Positions 55,362 through 64,000 of a DNA stretch of 64,000 nt are shown one piece after another; within the stretch, counting starts at the first letter, position 1, and each line of letters opens with the position of its first letter. The position numbers and the translations under genes were made by a program. Below the pieces are notes generated by a model, which ran no database searches, was not told where the DNA came from, and saw only the letters and a list, made by a program, of their open reading frames with translations. Source of the DNA: JAIBCM01 sp041395165 (GTDB lineage Bacteria; Verrucomicrobiota; Verrucomicrobiia; JADLBR01; JAIBCM01); contig JAWLBA010000007.1 of NCBI GenBank assembly GCA_041395165.1, positions 23,910-87,909 of the forward strand, in the 5' to 3' direction.

Positions 55362-56231
55362 TTAAGGTGCCACGATTTCTTTATAACTGTCGGGGCGACG
55401 ATCGCGATAGAATTGCCAGATGTTGCGCACTTCCTGGATTTGATCGAAATCCATATCAGCGATGACGAGCTCTTCTTTATCACGACTAGCCTTTGCTAAA
55501 TATTGGCCGCGAGGATTGACAAAGTAGGATTGACCGTAAAATTCGCCAATGTTCCAAGGTTTTTCGATGCCAACACGATTGATGGCACCCAAGAAATATT
55601 GATTGGCTACGGCGTGAGCCGGTTGCTCGATGCTCCAGAGATATTCGCTTAATCCGGCAACTGTTGCAGAAGGATTGAAAACAATTTCTGCTCCGTTTAA
55701 GCCGAGGCAACGTGCGCCATCTGGGAAGTGGCGATCGTAGCAAATATAAACACCTACTTTGCCTATTGCGGTTTCAAAAACGGGATAACCCATGTTACCA
55801 GGACGAAAATAGAATTTTTCCCAAAAACCCGGTAAGCAGTGTGGGATGTGGTTTTTGCGATATTTGCCTAGATATTTTCCATCAGAATCAATTACGGCAG
55901 CAGTGTTATAATAAACGCCGGTCATATCGACTTCGTAAATGGGAACAACAATGACCATATTTAAACGCTTAGCGGTTTCGCACATGAGTTGGGTGGTTGG
56001 GCCATCGGGAATTTTTTCGGTGAGATCATACCAATGTGTTTTTTGTTCGGCACAAAAGTAAGGGCCGTAAAAGAGCTCCTGCATACAAACGACGTTGCAA
56101 CCCTTTTTCGCCGCTTCTTCGAGAAATCCCATATGTTTCTCGATCATTGCTTGTTTAATTGTTTCCACAGGCGCGGTGCCTTCGTGGGTCGTTTTTGTTT
56201 GAATCAAACCGCCTCTAACCATTCTAGCCAT
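55362..56231 (-). CDS. pydC: Beta-ureidopropionase (N-carbamoyl-beta-alanine amidohydrolase)
   Basis: 289 residues of the nitrilase superfamily. The Glu-Lys-Cys triad is visible: E52 in CMQELFYGPYF, K126 in KYRKNHIPH and C164 in YICYDRHFPDGAR. It hydrolyses N-carbamoyl-beta-alanine to beta-alanine, CO2 and NH3, the last step of reductive uracil breakdown. The specific call rests on PreT/PreA and dihydropyrimidinase nearby; N-carbamoylputrescine amidase (AguB) is the main alternative and would pair with the aguA gene at 11.4 kb. Divergent from preT. Confidence 0.85.
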   Translation of the reverse strand: MARMVRGGLIQTKTTHEGTAPVETIKQAMIEKHMGFLEEAAKKGCNVVCMQELFYGPYFCAEQKTHWYDLTEKIPDGPTTQLMCETAKRLNMVIVVPIYEVDMTGVYYNTAAVIDSDGKYLGKYRKNHIPHCLPGFWEKFYFRPGNMGYPVFETAIGKVGVYICYDRHFPDGARCLGLNGAEIVFNPSATVAGLSEYLWSIEQPAHAVANQYFLGAINRVGIEKPWNIGEFYGQSYFVNPRGQYLAKASRDKEELVIADMDFDQIQEVRNIWQFYRDRRPDSYKEIVAP

Positions 56232-56359
56232 TATTAACTCCTTTTAAAAATTGTTACTGTTTGCTTACAAAAAAATGAAAGAGGGGTCAATGGGTAAATC
56301 ATGAAAACTTCGATTTGGCAATTTAGGGTGTCATTTTTGCTGAAATGAGAGAATAGCGC

Positions 56360-56389
56360 TTGCCATGATCAAGTTTACGATTCTATAAT
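56360..56389 (+). promoter_or_regulatory. Sigma-70-type promoter for preT-preA-mmsA
   Basis: TTGCCA (56360-56365), 18-nt spacer, then a consensus TATAAT (56384-56389), leaving a leader of about 50 nt before preT, which has the ribosome site TAGGAGA. The 213-nt intergenic region also has to serve the divergent pydC gene. Confidence 0.55.
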
Positions 56390-56444
56390 CACCGGCCTGT
56401 TAGAAAATTAAATTGGATTAAATTATTTAGGAGAATTAACTGTT

Positions 56445-57982
56445 ATGCCACTTGCTCCCAAACTTGATGCTGCATCTGCGGCGAAGAATCTAGATGAAGT
56501 TAAACCGCCTTACGCACCACAAGAAGCGTTGGTGGAAGCGAATCGTTGTTTGTTTTGTTTTGATGCGCCGTGCATCATGGCATGTCCGACGGGGATTGAT
56601 ATTCCTTCTTTTATTAAGAAAATTGCTACGGATAACGTGGTAGGTTCGGCTCGGGTTATTTTAAGTGCTAATATTTTGGGGGCCAGTTGTGCGCGAGTGT
56701 GTCCGACAGAAGTTTTGTGCGAAGGGGCTTGCGTGATGTTGGATAAAGAAAAAGAGCCAATTAAAATTGGGCGCTTGCAACGTTACGCCACCGATCATGT
56801 TTTTAATAACAATATTCAATTGTTTCAACCGCCCAAAAAGAAGGTTGGCAAAAAAGTGGCTGTGATTGGTGCGGGTCCTGCCGGTTTGGGATGCGCAGCG
56901 GAGTTGGCGCAGATGGGGTATGATGTGACCATTTTTGAAAAACGGGAAAAAGGCGGTGGACTGAACACGTTTGGGATTGCTTATTATAAGATGAAGCCCG
57001 AAGTGAGTTTGGAAGAAGTTGAGCTGGTGAAAAGTTTGGGTGTAGAAATTCGATATAGTGTCGAAGTTGGAAATGATATTTCTGTTGAAGAATTGGATAA
57101 AAAATTTGATGCAATTTTCTTAGGCGTAGGTTTAGGTGACACACAAAAGCTAGGCATTCCTGGTGAAGACGCCAAAGGTGTGGTGGATGCGTTGGAGTTT
57201 ATTGAGCAAATTCATACTCAGCCCTTGCATAAGGTGCCAGTAGGGGATCGTGTGGCGGTGGTGGGTTGTGGTAATACGGCGATTGATGCGAGCACGCAAT
57301 CGAAACGATTGGGCGCATCGCATGTGCATGTGATTTATCGTCGGGGCGAAAAGGAAATGCCGGCTTATGATTTTGAATATGAATTAGCTAAGAGCGATGG
57401 TGTCGAGTTTCTCTTTAACACTTTGCCTTTAGAGGTTCTCAAAGATAACGCGGGTAATGTGCGAGGTATGAAACTCGCAAAAACTCGTGTGGCTGCGGGC
57501 AAAGTTGAAGTGATTCCCGGTAGCGAATACGAAGAAGCGTTCGACATGATTATTCCTGCAGTGGGCCAAGAAAAACAGAAGAGTTGGATTCAAAAGTTTT
57601 TCCTAAGCTCGAAATTGACAAAAAGGGCGTGATTATTAATGATCCGCAAACCAAGCAAACTTCGGAAAAGAAAATTTTCTGTGGTGGCGATTGCGCGAAT
57701 GGTGGTCGTGAAGTCGTGAATGCCGTGGGTGAGGGTAAAAAAGCGGCTTTGGGCATTCATAATTTTTTAATGGGCGAAAAAGTCGATAGTGAAGTGCAAC
57801 CTTCACGTCATGGTTTGAAGGAAGGGCGTCCTACAGGTTCAGGTCTTCGCAATCCGGTGCGCGCACCAGAGTTGGAAGCAGCTTATTTTTCAACCAATGG
57901 CAATGGTAACGGTCACAAAAAGCTTAAGAAAAATGGAGAAACGAAAGTAAACGGAGAAAATTATGGCAGATTTAAGTATTAA
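56445..57982 (+). CDS. preT: Dihydropyrimidine dehydrogenase subunit PreT, one frameshift at about 57590
   Basis: FAD- and Fe-S-containing NADH-side subunit that passes electrons to PreA. N-terminal Cys-rich cluster segment (RCLFCFDAPCIMACPTGIDI, then GASCARVCPTEVLCEGACVM), FAD motif VAVIGAGPAGLGCAAELAQM, NAD motif VAVVGCGNTAIDAST and the typical MIIPAVGQEKQ. The frame breaks at about 57590; adding one T (agtttgg for agttgg) continues SLDSKVFPKLEIDKKGVIIN and IFCGGDCANGGREVVNAVGE, ending at 57982. About 512 residues. The end overlaps the preA start by 20 nt. Confidence 0.93.
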
Positions 57983-59279
57983 TTTAGCTGGGATCAAATC
58001 GCCGAATCCTTTTTGGATTGCTTCGGGACCTCCAGGTAACACGGGCTATCAATGTGAACGCGCGTTTGACTCCGGTTGGGGCGGCGTGGTTTGGAAAACG
58101 ATTGGCGAACCGATTGTGAACGTGAGCTCGCGCTATTCGGCTTTGAATTATGGCCAAACGCGCATGATTGGTTTGAACAACATTGAGTTGATTAGCGATC
58201 GCTCGCCCGAAACTAATTTTAAAGAAATTTATGATGTTAAAAAGAAATGGCCGCATCATGCCGTGATTGCGTCACTCATGGTTGACACACGTGAACGTTG
58301 GCATGAAATGGTGAAACGTTCGATTGATTCGGGTGCCGATGGCATTGAACTTAATTTCGGTTGTCCACACGGCATGTGCGAACGTGGCATGGGCTCAGCG
58401 GTAGGTCAACAACCCAAAGTGGCTGAAACGATTGTCGGTTGGGTGATGGAAGCTGCTTCAGGAAAAATTCCTGTGATTGTGAAGTTGACGCCTAATATTA
58501 CCGACGTGACTCAAGCTGCGCGCGCGGCAAAACGTGCGGGTGGTAATGCGATTTCATTGATCAACACGATCAACAGCATCACACAGGTGAATCTCGACAC
58601 GTTTGTGCCAGAGCCTTATGTGAACGGTCAAAGTTCGCATGGCGGTTATTGCGGACCTGCGGTGAAACCGATTGCTTTGAATATGGTGCAAAGTTGCGCG
58701 GAAGATCCTGAGGTTCAGTTACCCATTTCCGGTATTGGCGGCATTTCGAATTGGCGCGATGCTGCGGAGTTTATTGCGCTTGGCTCGACCAGTGTGCAAG
58801 TTTGTACGGCGGTAATGCATTACGGTTTTCGTATTGTGGAAGACATGGCTGAAGGGTTGAGCAATTATCTTGATAGCAAAGGATTTAAATCGGTAAACGA
58901 GTTGCGCGGCAAAGCGATTCATTCGCTCAATCGTTGGGAGAATTTAAATTTGAACTTCAAGCGAGTTGCGCAAATTGATTATGATAAATGCATCGGTTGT
59001 AACCTTTGCTTTATTGCTTGTGAAGATGGCGCGCATCAATGCATTGATTTGGTTTCGCCTAATGGCCAAGGTTTAGGCCCGGGACGTTTACCGGGCAAAC
59101 CTATTCCTCAGATTCGTCAGGAAGACTGCGTGGGTTGTAATCTTTGTTCTTTAGTTTGCCCTGTGGACGATTGCATTGAAATGGTCACCATCGAAACCGG
59201 ACGACCTTTCTTTAGCTGGAAAGAGTATCAAACTAAATTGGCTAAAGGCGAAATGCAGCCTATTCCGCCGCATCCTTAA
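57963..59279 (+). CDS. preA: Dihydropyrimidine dehydrogenase subunit PreA
   Basis: 438 residues. Dihydroorotate-dehydrogenase-like FMN barrel: GIKSPNPFWIASGPPGNTGY, DGIELNFGCPHGMCERGMGS (active-site Cys region), VKLTPNITDVTQAARAAKRA. Two [4Fe-4S] ferredoxin clusters follow: CIGCNLCFIAC (about 343) and CVGCNLCSLVCPV (about 389). PreA reduces uracil and thymine to the dihydro forms using NADH through PreT. mmsA starts 28 nt downstream. Confidence 0.95.
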   Translation: MADLSINLAGIKSPNPFWIASGPPGNTGYQCERAFDSGWGGVVWKTIGEPIVNVSSRYSALNYGQTRMIGLNNIELISDRSPETNFKEIYDVKKKWPHHAVIASLMVDTRERWHEMVKRSIDSGADGIELNFGCPHGMCERGMGSAVGQQPKVAETIVGWVMEAASGKIPVIVKLTPNITDVTQAARAAKRAGGNAISLINTINSITQVNLDTFVPEPYVNGQSSHGGYCGPAVKPIALNMVQSCAEDPEVQLPISGIGGISNWRDAAEFIALGSTSVQVCTAVMHYGFRIVEDMAEGLSNYLDSKGFKSVNELRGKAIHSLNRWENLNLNFKRVAQIDYDKCIGCNLCFIACEDGAHQCIDLVSPNGQGLGPGRLPGKPIPQIRQEDCVGCNLCSLVCPVDDCIEMVTIETGRPFFSWKEYQTKLAKGEMQPIPPHP

Positions 59280-59307
59280 TTTTTAAATTAACTTAGAAAA
59301 GAAATAA

Positions 59308-60831
59308 ATGAGCACTGCAACTATTCCTACACAAACTGCTAAAACTGAACCTTGCCCACTTTATATCAATGGCGAGTGGAAACATATGGATAAATGTGAA
59401 ACCACACCGGTTTATAATCCTTCAACCGGTGAGGTGATTTCTCAAGTGCCTTTATGTAGCGATGGGATAGTCGATCAAGCTGTTGCTGCTGCGGAAGCCG
59501 CTTTCCCTGCTTGGTCGGAAACTCCACCAGCCGAACGTGCACGTGTTTTGTTTCGCTTTCGTCACTTGGTAGAAGCGGAATTTGACGATATTTGTTTAGG
59601 CATCAGCCGCGAGCATGGAAAAACTTATGCTGAGGCAAAAGGTGATTTACAGCGCGGTTTGGAACAGACGGAATATGCCTGTGGCATTCCGAATTTATTG
59701 ATGACTGACAGTTTGGAAAATGTGGCGCGTGGAATTGATTGCGATTCGATTCGTCAACCCTTAGGCGTTTGTGCGGGAATTGCGCCATTTAATTTCCCAG
59801 CGATGGTTCCGATGTGGATGTGGCCTTTGGCGATTGCTTGTGGCAACACGTTTATTATGAAGCCGAGTGAAAAAGTTCCGCTCACGACCAATCGCTTGAT
59901 TAAACTTTTAGAAAAAGCGGGTTTGCCCAAAGGCGTTTTAAATATTGTGCATGGTGGTCGTGATTGTGTGGATGCGTTATTGAAACATCCTAAAATTAAA
60001 GCAATCTCTTTTGTGGGATCAACACCCGTAGCACGTTATATTTATGAAACGGGCGCCAAATATGGCAAGCGCGTGCAATCAGCAGGTGGTGCGAAAAATT
60101 TCGTGTTAATTATGCCTGATGCGGAAGTAGAACATTCCGCTCAAGGAATTAAAGATGCAGCATTTGGTTGCGCAGGCGAACGTTGTATGGCGGGATCCAC
60201 GGCGATCGCGATTGGGAATGCAGGGAAAACGGTATTGCCTGCATTAGTGGATGTGGTCAAAAGCATGAAAGTCGGTCGCACCGATCGTCCGCCACAACAG
60301 CAACCTCATATGGGTGCTGTGATTAGCAGTCAGCACAAAAGTCGTGTGATTGATTTGGTGACTCAAGGCGAGAAGCAAGGCGCGAAATTATTGGTGGACG
60401 GTCGCAACGTCAAAGTGGATGATGCGCCTGAAGGATTTTATATTGGACCCACCATTATTGATAATTTGCAAGATGGAAATATTTTAACGAAAGAAGAAGT
60501 TTTCGGGCCGGTGTTAAATGTGTTGCATAGCAACGATCTCGAAAGTGCGATTCAAATTGCCAATCGTTCTTCCTATGGAAACGGTGCTGCGATCTTCACT
60601 TCATCCGGTAAAGCGGCTCGTGAATTTCGTCACCGTGTGCAAGCGGGTATGGTTGGCATCAACGTCGGCGTTCCTGCCACGTTAGCCTATTTCCCATTCA
60701 GCGGTTGGGGCGATTCGTTCTTCGGCGATTTGCATATCCAAGGCAAAGAAGGTGTGGCTTTTTATACGAAACAAAAAGTCATTACCTCGCGCTGGTTCAA
60801 TTTTGGTGAAGGCGATATTTGGGCGAAATAA
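59308..60831 (+). CDS. mmsA: (Methyl)malonate-semialdehyde dehydrogenase, CoA-acylating
   Basis: 507 residues. ALDH with the MMSDH signatures: YINGEWKHMDKCETTPVYNP, APFNFPAMVPMWMWPLAI (catalytic Asn), and nucleophile Cys293 in CAGERCMAGST. The C-terminal VGVPATLAYFPFSGWGDSFF and FGDLHIQGKEGVAFYT are diagnostic of MMSDH. It converts malonate semialdehyde, the transamination product of beta-alanine, to acetyl-CoA (and methylmalonate semialdehyde to propionyl-CoA). That fits the pyrimidine genes it sits with. Confidence 0.95.
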   Translation: MSTATIPTQTAKTEPCPLYINGEWKHMDKCETTPVYNPSTGEVISQVPLCSDGIVDQAVAAAEAAFPAWSETPPAERARVLFRFRHLVEAEFDDICLGISREHGKTYAEAKGDLQRGLEQTEYACGIPNLLMTDSLENVARGIDCDSIRQPLGVCAGIAPFNFPAMVPMWMWPLAIACGNTFIMKPSEKVPLTTNRLIKLLEKAGLPKGVLNIVHGGRDCVDALLKHPKIKAISFVGSTPVARYIYETGAKYGKRVQSAGGAKNFVLIMPDAEVEHSAQGIKDAAFGCAGERCMAGSTAIAIGNAGKTVLPALVDVVKSMKVGRTDRPPQQQPHMGAVISSQHKSRVIDLVTQGEKQGAKLLVDGRNVKVDDAPEGFYIGPTIIDNLQDGNILTKEEVFGPVLNVLHSNDLESAIQIANRSSYGNGAAIFTSSGKAAREFRHRVQAGMVGINVGVPATLAYFPFSGWGDSFFGDLHIQGKEGVAFYTKQKVITSRWFNFGEGDIWAK

Positions 60832-61199
60832 GCTTAGCTTTTGAAAATACTCGAAACGCTTCTGCTTGCCTTTTCGGTATTCCGATAATTGGTTTTTTAT
60901 TTGGTGGTATTTATTCTTTGCCCGCAATTTATTTCACTAAAGAAAAAGAGCCGTGGTTGAGTTTTTTGCTAAGCTTTGGCTTGGCGATGACTGTTTTTGG
61001 TATAGGTTTCCTAGGGCAAGTCCCGCTACTCTATCTTGCACTCGTTTGGTTGCTTACTATCATTGGCCTATTCATTGCACGCAAGATTTTCGGAAGTCTT
61101 GGCCATAATGTGGAACGATTTGGAATAGTGCATGTTGCGGCATTACTTCTTACTTTTTTAGTTATTATGCTTTGTCATTTTCGAGTCTTGAGAAAATGA
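60819..61199 (+). CDS. Small membrane protein, unknown function
   Basis: Up to 126 residues with about four hydrophobic helices (PIIGFLFGGIYSLPAIYFTK, LAMTVFGIGFLGQVPLLYLA, VHVAALLLTFLVIML). The frame opens at TTG 60819, inside the end of mmsA, and no ATG is available before the first helix, so the start is uncertain. No family recognised. It may be a small passenger between mmsA and the lipoprotein gene. Confidence 0.5.
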   Translation: MGEISLAFENTRNASACLFGIPIIGFLFGGIYSLPAIYFTKEKEPWLSFLLSFGLAMTVFGIGFLGQVPLLYLALVWLLTIIGLFIARKIFGSLGHNVERFGIVHVAALLLTFLVIMLCHFRVLRK

Positions 61200-61233
61200 A
61201 TGATTAAGTGGTGTAGGCGTCCAACATAAAACT

Positions 61234-61818
61234 ATGCGATTTTTTTATTTAGTTTTGGCGGTTTTTATTTCCGGATGTTCTGGAGTTGCCGAGAAAGTGG
61301 AAAAAATAGAGGAGCCGAGGTTGATTTTTTTGACTGAGGGTATTGTGGGTGGGATTAGCTCACCGATTGTTCGACAGGGAGTGATTTTTTATCAGGATGC
61401 TTTGGGAAAGTGTCAAGTTTGGACGAGAAAATTAAAAGAGGCTCCTTTTCAATATAGTTATTATGTTTCGGATTACTCCTTATCTCAGTTTAAGCAATTA
61501 TTGTCGAAATTGGATGCGGTAAAAAATTTGCCCTTAGAAAATCCTGTCGGTGGAGAGGATATTTATGAGTTGGACACAAGTTTAGGTGTTTTTTCAGATC
61601 AATGGCGATGGATGAATCAAGCGCCAGGTGGATGTGTTCATATGAATTCAAAAACATTACCTTCTTGGTGGCAGAAAAGAAGATTTAAGGAGGCGGTTCA
61701 TTTGGTCAAAAATGAGTTAGAAATTTTGAATTTAAAAGAAACTGGTAAAGAATCTTATGAGGAAGCTTTTCGTAAGGCTTTAAAAATTACAGATAATTAT
61801 CGAATTGAAAATAAGTAG
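61234..61818 (+). CDS. Lipoprotein, unknown function
   Basis: 194 residues. Signal MRFFYLVLAVFISGC with lipobox ISGC, then a soluble region with two separated Cys (GKCQVWTRKL and GGCVHMNSK) that could pair, and a Lys/Glu-rich C-terminus. The middle (YYVSDYSLSQFKQLLSKLDA) is probably helical. No known domain found. Confidence 0.65.
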   Translation: MRFFYLVLAVFISGCSGVAEKVEKIEEPRLIFLTEGIVGGISSPIVRQGVIFYQDALGKCQVWTRKLKEAPFQYSYYVSDYSLSQFKQLLSKLDAVKNLPLENPVGGEDIYELDTSLGVFSDQWRWMNQAPGGCVHMNSKTLPSWWQKRRFKEAVHLVKNELEILNLKETGKESYEEAFRKALKITDNYRIENK

Positions 61819-61883
61819 TGCGTTTGGATTAAGCTGGAGATGTTTTTTAAGCGCTGTTTGGTAAAATCCCAAAAAAGAAACTA

Positions 61884-63512
61884 TTAAATCTCCATAAGAT
61901 AAAAAGTCTTTTGCCTATTTTCATTGAAGCCTTGATAAATAATTTTATTTTTTTCAGGTAAGAAGAGCACAGGTTGGATATATTCAGTATGGCAACTACA
62001 AGATCCTTCAGTTGTTTTTAAAACCAAAGGTGCAGTTTCAATTTTTTGGTTTTTGTGATCTTGCAATGAAATTTTATATAAATAGTTGCCCTCATCATAG
62101 TTCTCATTCTTTTCCGGATCGTAATTTTTTTGTGCGACATAAAAAAGGGATTTTCTGTCTGGAGAGAAAAATAGTTTTTTAATTAGATTGGAGGTTTTCC
62201 ATAATAAGCGAGATTCTTTCTGGTAAAGATTTCTATAATAAATTTGATAGATTTGCTGAGAGGTTGGGTTAGCTGAGTTGAGACAGTAGGCCATGGCATT
62301 GCCATCTGGACTCATTTCAAAGGTTTCGAATGATTGATTGGTTTGAAGGGGGTGAATTCTTTCTGATTTATTGCCGTTAAGAGGAATTAAAAAGATCTCA
62401 CTATTGTTTAGTTCCGATAAAGGAGCAGTTAGAATAATATCTTTGTTATTTGAACTTATAATAAAATCTAAATCAGGTGTGTCATATAAAATCGTTGGTA
62501 AATCTAGCTGCTTTATTTCTTGCTTATCGGGATAAGCGTAAAACATTTTATTTTTTTTAGTGTTTAAATCAGTTTCTACCCAAACAACAAAATTTTTGTT
62601 GGGACTTATTTGCCAGGCAAAATCACCTAGGCTAATGTTTGTTTTAAGAGATTGATAAGAAACGGGTAGGGTTTCATTTTCTTTGATTGGCCAATAAAAA
62701 AGCTGGGAAACGTGCCTGCTCGCAGTTTGTTCATCTTGGTATAAACCTATATTCGCTTCGTAAAGTAAGTAATCGTTTTTGGAATATAAGGTAGTCCGAT
62801 AATCGGAATAAAGCGAGCCGTGATCGAGTTCTTTAATCTGTTTGCCATCAAAGCTTATTGAGATTAATTTTTTGTCAGTGTCATGGCAGTTTTTACATTC
62901 AAGAGGAATGATAATTTGATAAGAAGTGATCACAAAGTTTTGATCAAAAATCTGTTCAATATTCCAACCGGCTGAAGGTTCAAAAAGTAAAGTCGATTTT
63001 CCGCCTTGATAGGGCACTTTATATAAAGTGCGTTGCATCGTAGACCTTGTGTTAGCACAATAAAATAGGTTACTTCCCATTGTATCGAACTGAAAATCAC
63101 CAAAAACGCGTCCTTTTTTTACCAAAGTAGTATTTAGTTTGATTGTCTTATAATTCTCTAGAGAAGTAGAAAAAAGTTCGAGTGTAAGATTAGTGGGATT
63201 GGAATAAGCGCGATAGAGTATTGTCTTTTCGTCGGGGCTTAACTTGAAGGCCACCGGATCTTGATTGTCAGGTTCTTTTGGTAAATAACCGAGAAGTTTA
63301 GCACTTTTATTTAATTTAAGATTAATAATTAAAATTTCATTTAAATTGGAATAAGAACTTTGAGTTTCGCAGACAAAATAAATTGCATTAGAGCTTAGAT
63401 AATAATGTGGGCCTACGTTAGAAGCTAAAATCCATGTACTTGCTGTCAGGTGAGAGATAGTTAATAAAATAGTTGCGCTAAGTAAAATTAAAGAACATCT
63501 CGAAAAAAACAT
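61884..63512 (-). CDS. Secreted TolB/PD40-like beta-propeller protein
   Basis: 542 residues. Signal peptide (about 1-25) followed by repeated strands with the PD40-type turns KLSPDEKTILYRAYSNP, QISPNKNFVVWVETDLN, EMSPDGNAMAYCLNSANP, FFSPDRKSLFYVAQKNYD, each about 70-100 residues apart. This is a TolB-like propeller of the kind that reports internal values. A lone CKNCH (about residue 204) has the spacing of a c-type haem site but is probably accidental. No enzymatic motif. Convergent with the lipoprotein gene and divergent from the dihydropyrimidinase gene. Confidence 0.75.
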   Translation of the reverse strand: MFFSRCSLILLSATILLTISHLTASTWILASNVGPHYYLSSNAIYFVCETQSSYSNLNEILIINLKLNKSAKLLGYLPKEPDNQDPVAFKLSPDEKTILYRAYSNPTNLTLELFSTSLENYKTIKLNTTLVKKGRVFGDFQFDTMGSNLFYCANTRSTMQRTLYKVPYQGGKSTLLFEPSAGWNIEQIFDQNFVITSYQIIIPLECKNCHDTDKKLISISFDGKQIKELDHGSLYSDYRTTLYSKNDYLLYEANIGLYQDEQTASRHVSQLFYWPIKENETLPVSYQSLKTNISLGDFAWQISPNKNFVVWVETDLNTKKNKMFYAYPDKQEIKQLDLPTILYDTPDLDFIISSNNKDIILTAPLSELNNSEIFLIPLNGNKSERIHPLQTNQSFETFEMSPDGNAMAYCLNSANPTSQQIYQIYYRNLYQKESRLLWKTSNLIKKLFFSPDRKSLFYVAQKNYDPEKNENYDEGNYLYKISLQDHKNQKIETAPLVLKTTEGSCSCHTEYIQPVLFLPEKNKIIYQGFNENRQKTFYLMEI

Positions 63513-63568
63513 TTTTTACTTCCTTCAAATTAGTTTAGAAGATAAATCTTTAATATAAAGGAGAAACT

Positions 63569-64000
63569 ATGTCACTTCTTATTAAAAATGGCCAAATTAT
63601 TACTGCAACAGACAATTATGTTGCTGATATTTATTGTGAAAATGAGCAGATCACGAAAATAGAAAAAAATTTAGAAGCGCCGCCAGGAGCGGAAGTGATC
63701 GATGCCAAAGGTAAATATATTTTTCCAGGTTTTATTGATCCGCACACTCATATTTATCTGCCTTTTATGGGCACTTATGCCAAAGACACTTATGAAACGG
63801 CGAGTCAAGCTGCGCTAGTGGGCGGCACGACAACGATTTTCGATATGTGTTGCCCTTCGCGTCAGATGGAAGCGATGGAGGGGTTTGAAACGTGGACTTC
63901 GAAAAGTGAAGGTAAATCGGCTTGCGATTACACCTATCACATGGGCGTGACGAAGTTCGATGATAAAACGGAATCGCAATTGAAAGAAATTGTTTCGCGT
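63569..64000 (+). CDS. hydA: Dihydropyrimidinase, N-terminal part (3' end outside window)
   Basis: The first 144 codons of a cyclic amidohydrolase, running open to the window end. MSLLIKNGQIITATDNYVAD and the metal-binding DPHTHIYLPF (His59, His61) are present, followed by YETASQAALVGGTTTIFDMC. Dihydropyrimidinase opens dihydrouracil to N-carbamoyl-beta-alanine, the step between PreTA and PydC encoded nearby. Ribosome site AAAGGAG six bases before the ATG. D-hydantoinase and allantoinase are the alternatives; the context favours dihydropyrimidinase. Confidence 0.93.
   Translation, partial: MSLLIKNGQIITATDNYVADIYCENEQITKIEKNLEAPPGAEVIDAKGKYIFPGFIDPHTHIYLPFMGTYAKDTYETASQAALVGGTTTIFDMCCPSRQMEAMEGFETWTSKSEGKSACDYTYHMGVTKFDDKTESQLKEIVSR

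Noticed and set aside
55362..56231. N-carbamoylputrescine amidase (aguB) to pair with aguA
   Set aside because: The gene is 43 kb from aguA and sits with the pyrimidine catabolism genes; beta-ureidopropionase is the better call, though specificity is not proven.
62890..62910. CKNCH as a cytochrome c haem site in the PD40 protein
   Set aside because: Single occurrence inside a propeller protein with no other cytochrome feature.
1..64000. CRISPR array, IS element or prophage
   Set aside because: No regularly spaced direct repeats, transposase, integrase or phage structural genes were seen.

Overview
This 64 kb window comes from an AT-rich bacterial chromosome, probably from the PVC superphylum (Verrucomicrobiota-like). 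That placement is inferred from gene content: a squalene/hopene gene set, a stand-alone SWIB protein, GYF-like and B-box membrane proteins, a putative-Ig adhesin remnant and secreted propeller proteins. No rRNA is present to confirm it. No IS element, prophage or CRISPR array was seen.

Layout. 0-5 kb: C-terminal part of an NtrC-type activator, tRNA-Thr, infA, a membrane protein and acetyl-CoA synthetase. 4.8-11 kb: hopanoid locus (shc, a HpnG-like phosphorylase, and on the other strand a HpnD-HpnE fusion and HpnC). 11.4-13.7 kb: agmatine deiminase, an EF-hand protein and an adhesin remnant. 13.7-14.4 kb: no convincing protein gene, but a run of hairpins ending in a terminator (candidate structured RNA). 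14.4-21.6 kb: rod-shape operon mreBCD-mrdA-rodA followed by RNase G. 21.7-27.6 kb: tRNAs, AI-2E-type permease, RlpA, a badly frameshifted ilvB, rplM-rpsI and SWIB. 27.7-38.6 kb: GTP-type PEP carboxykinase, then a saccharopine-dehydrogenase-family enzyme, two aldehyde dehydrogenases, PotA, a class-III aminotransferase and a CrtI-type desaturase, consistent with polyamine/GABA metabolism. 39-42.6 kb: tRNA-Ala, HU/IHF, hisS, aspS. 42.7-47.3 kb: two secreted propeller proteins and an orphan coiled-coil gene between tRNA-Leu and tRNA-Arg. 47.4-55.3 kb: four GT-C-like integral-membrane glycosyltransferases, a GtrA-like protein and another membrane protein. 55.3-64 kb: reductive pyrimidine catabolism (beta-ureidopropionase, PreT, PreA, methylmalonate-semialdehyde dehydrogenase, and dihydropyrimidinase cut by the window end), with three hypothetical proteins in between.

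The most pervasive signal is single-base frameshifting. Conserved proteins, including essential ones such as aspS, are interrupted by shifts that mostly fall in short homopolymers and are repaired by one base. I read most as sequence errors and annotated each gene over its full span. ilvB and rng carry several shifts each and could be damaged in the organism itself.

I found no wholly new system. The best leads are the structured RNA candidate upstream of mreB, the HpnD-HpnE fusion, the orphan gene between two tRNAs, and the cluster that may link polyamine breakdown to GABA.
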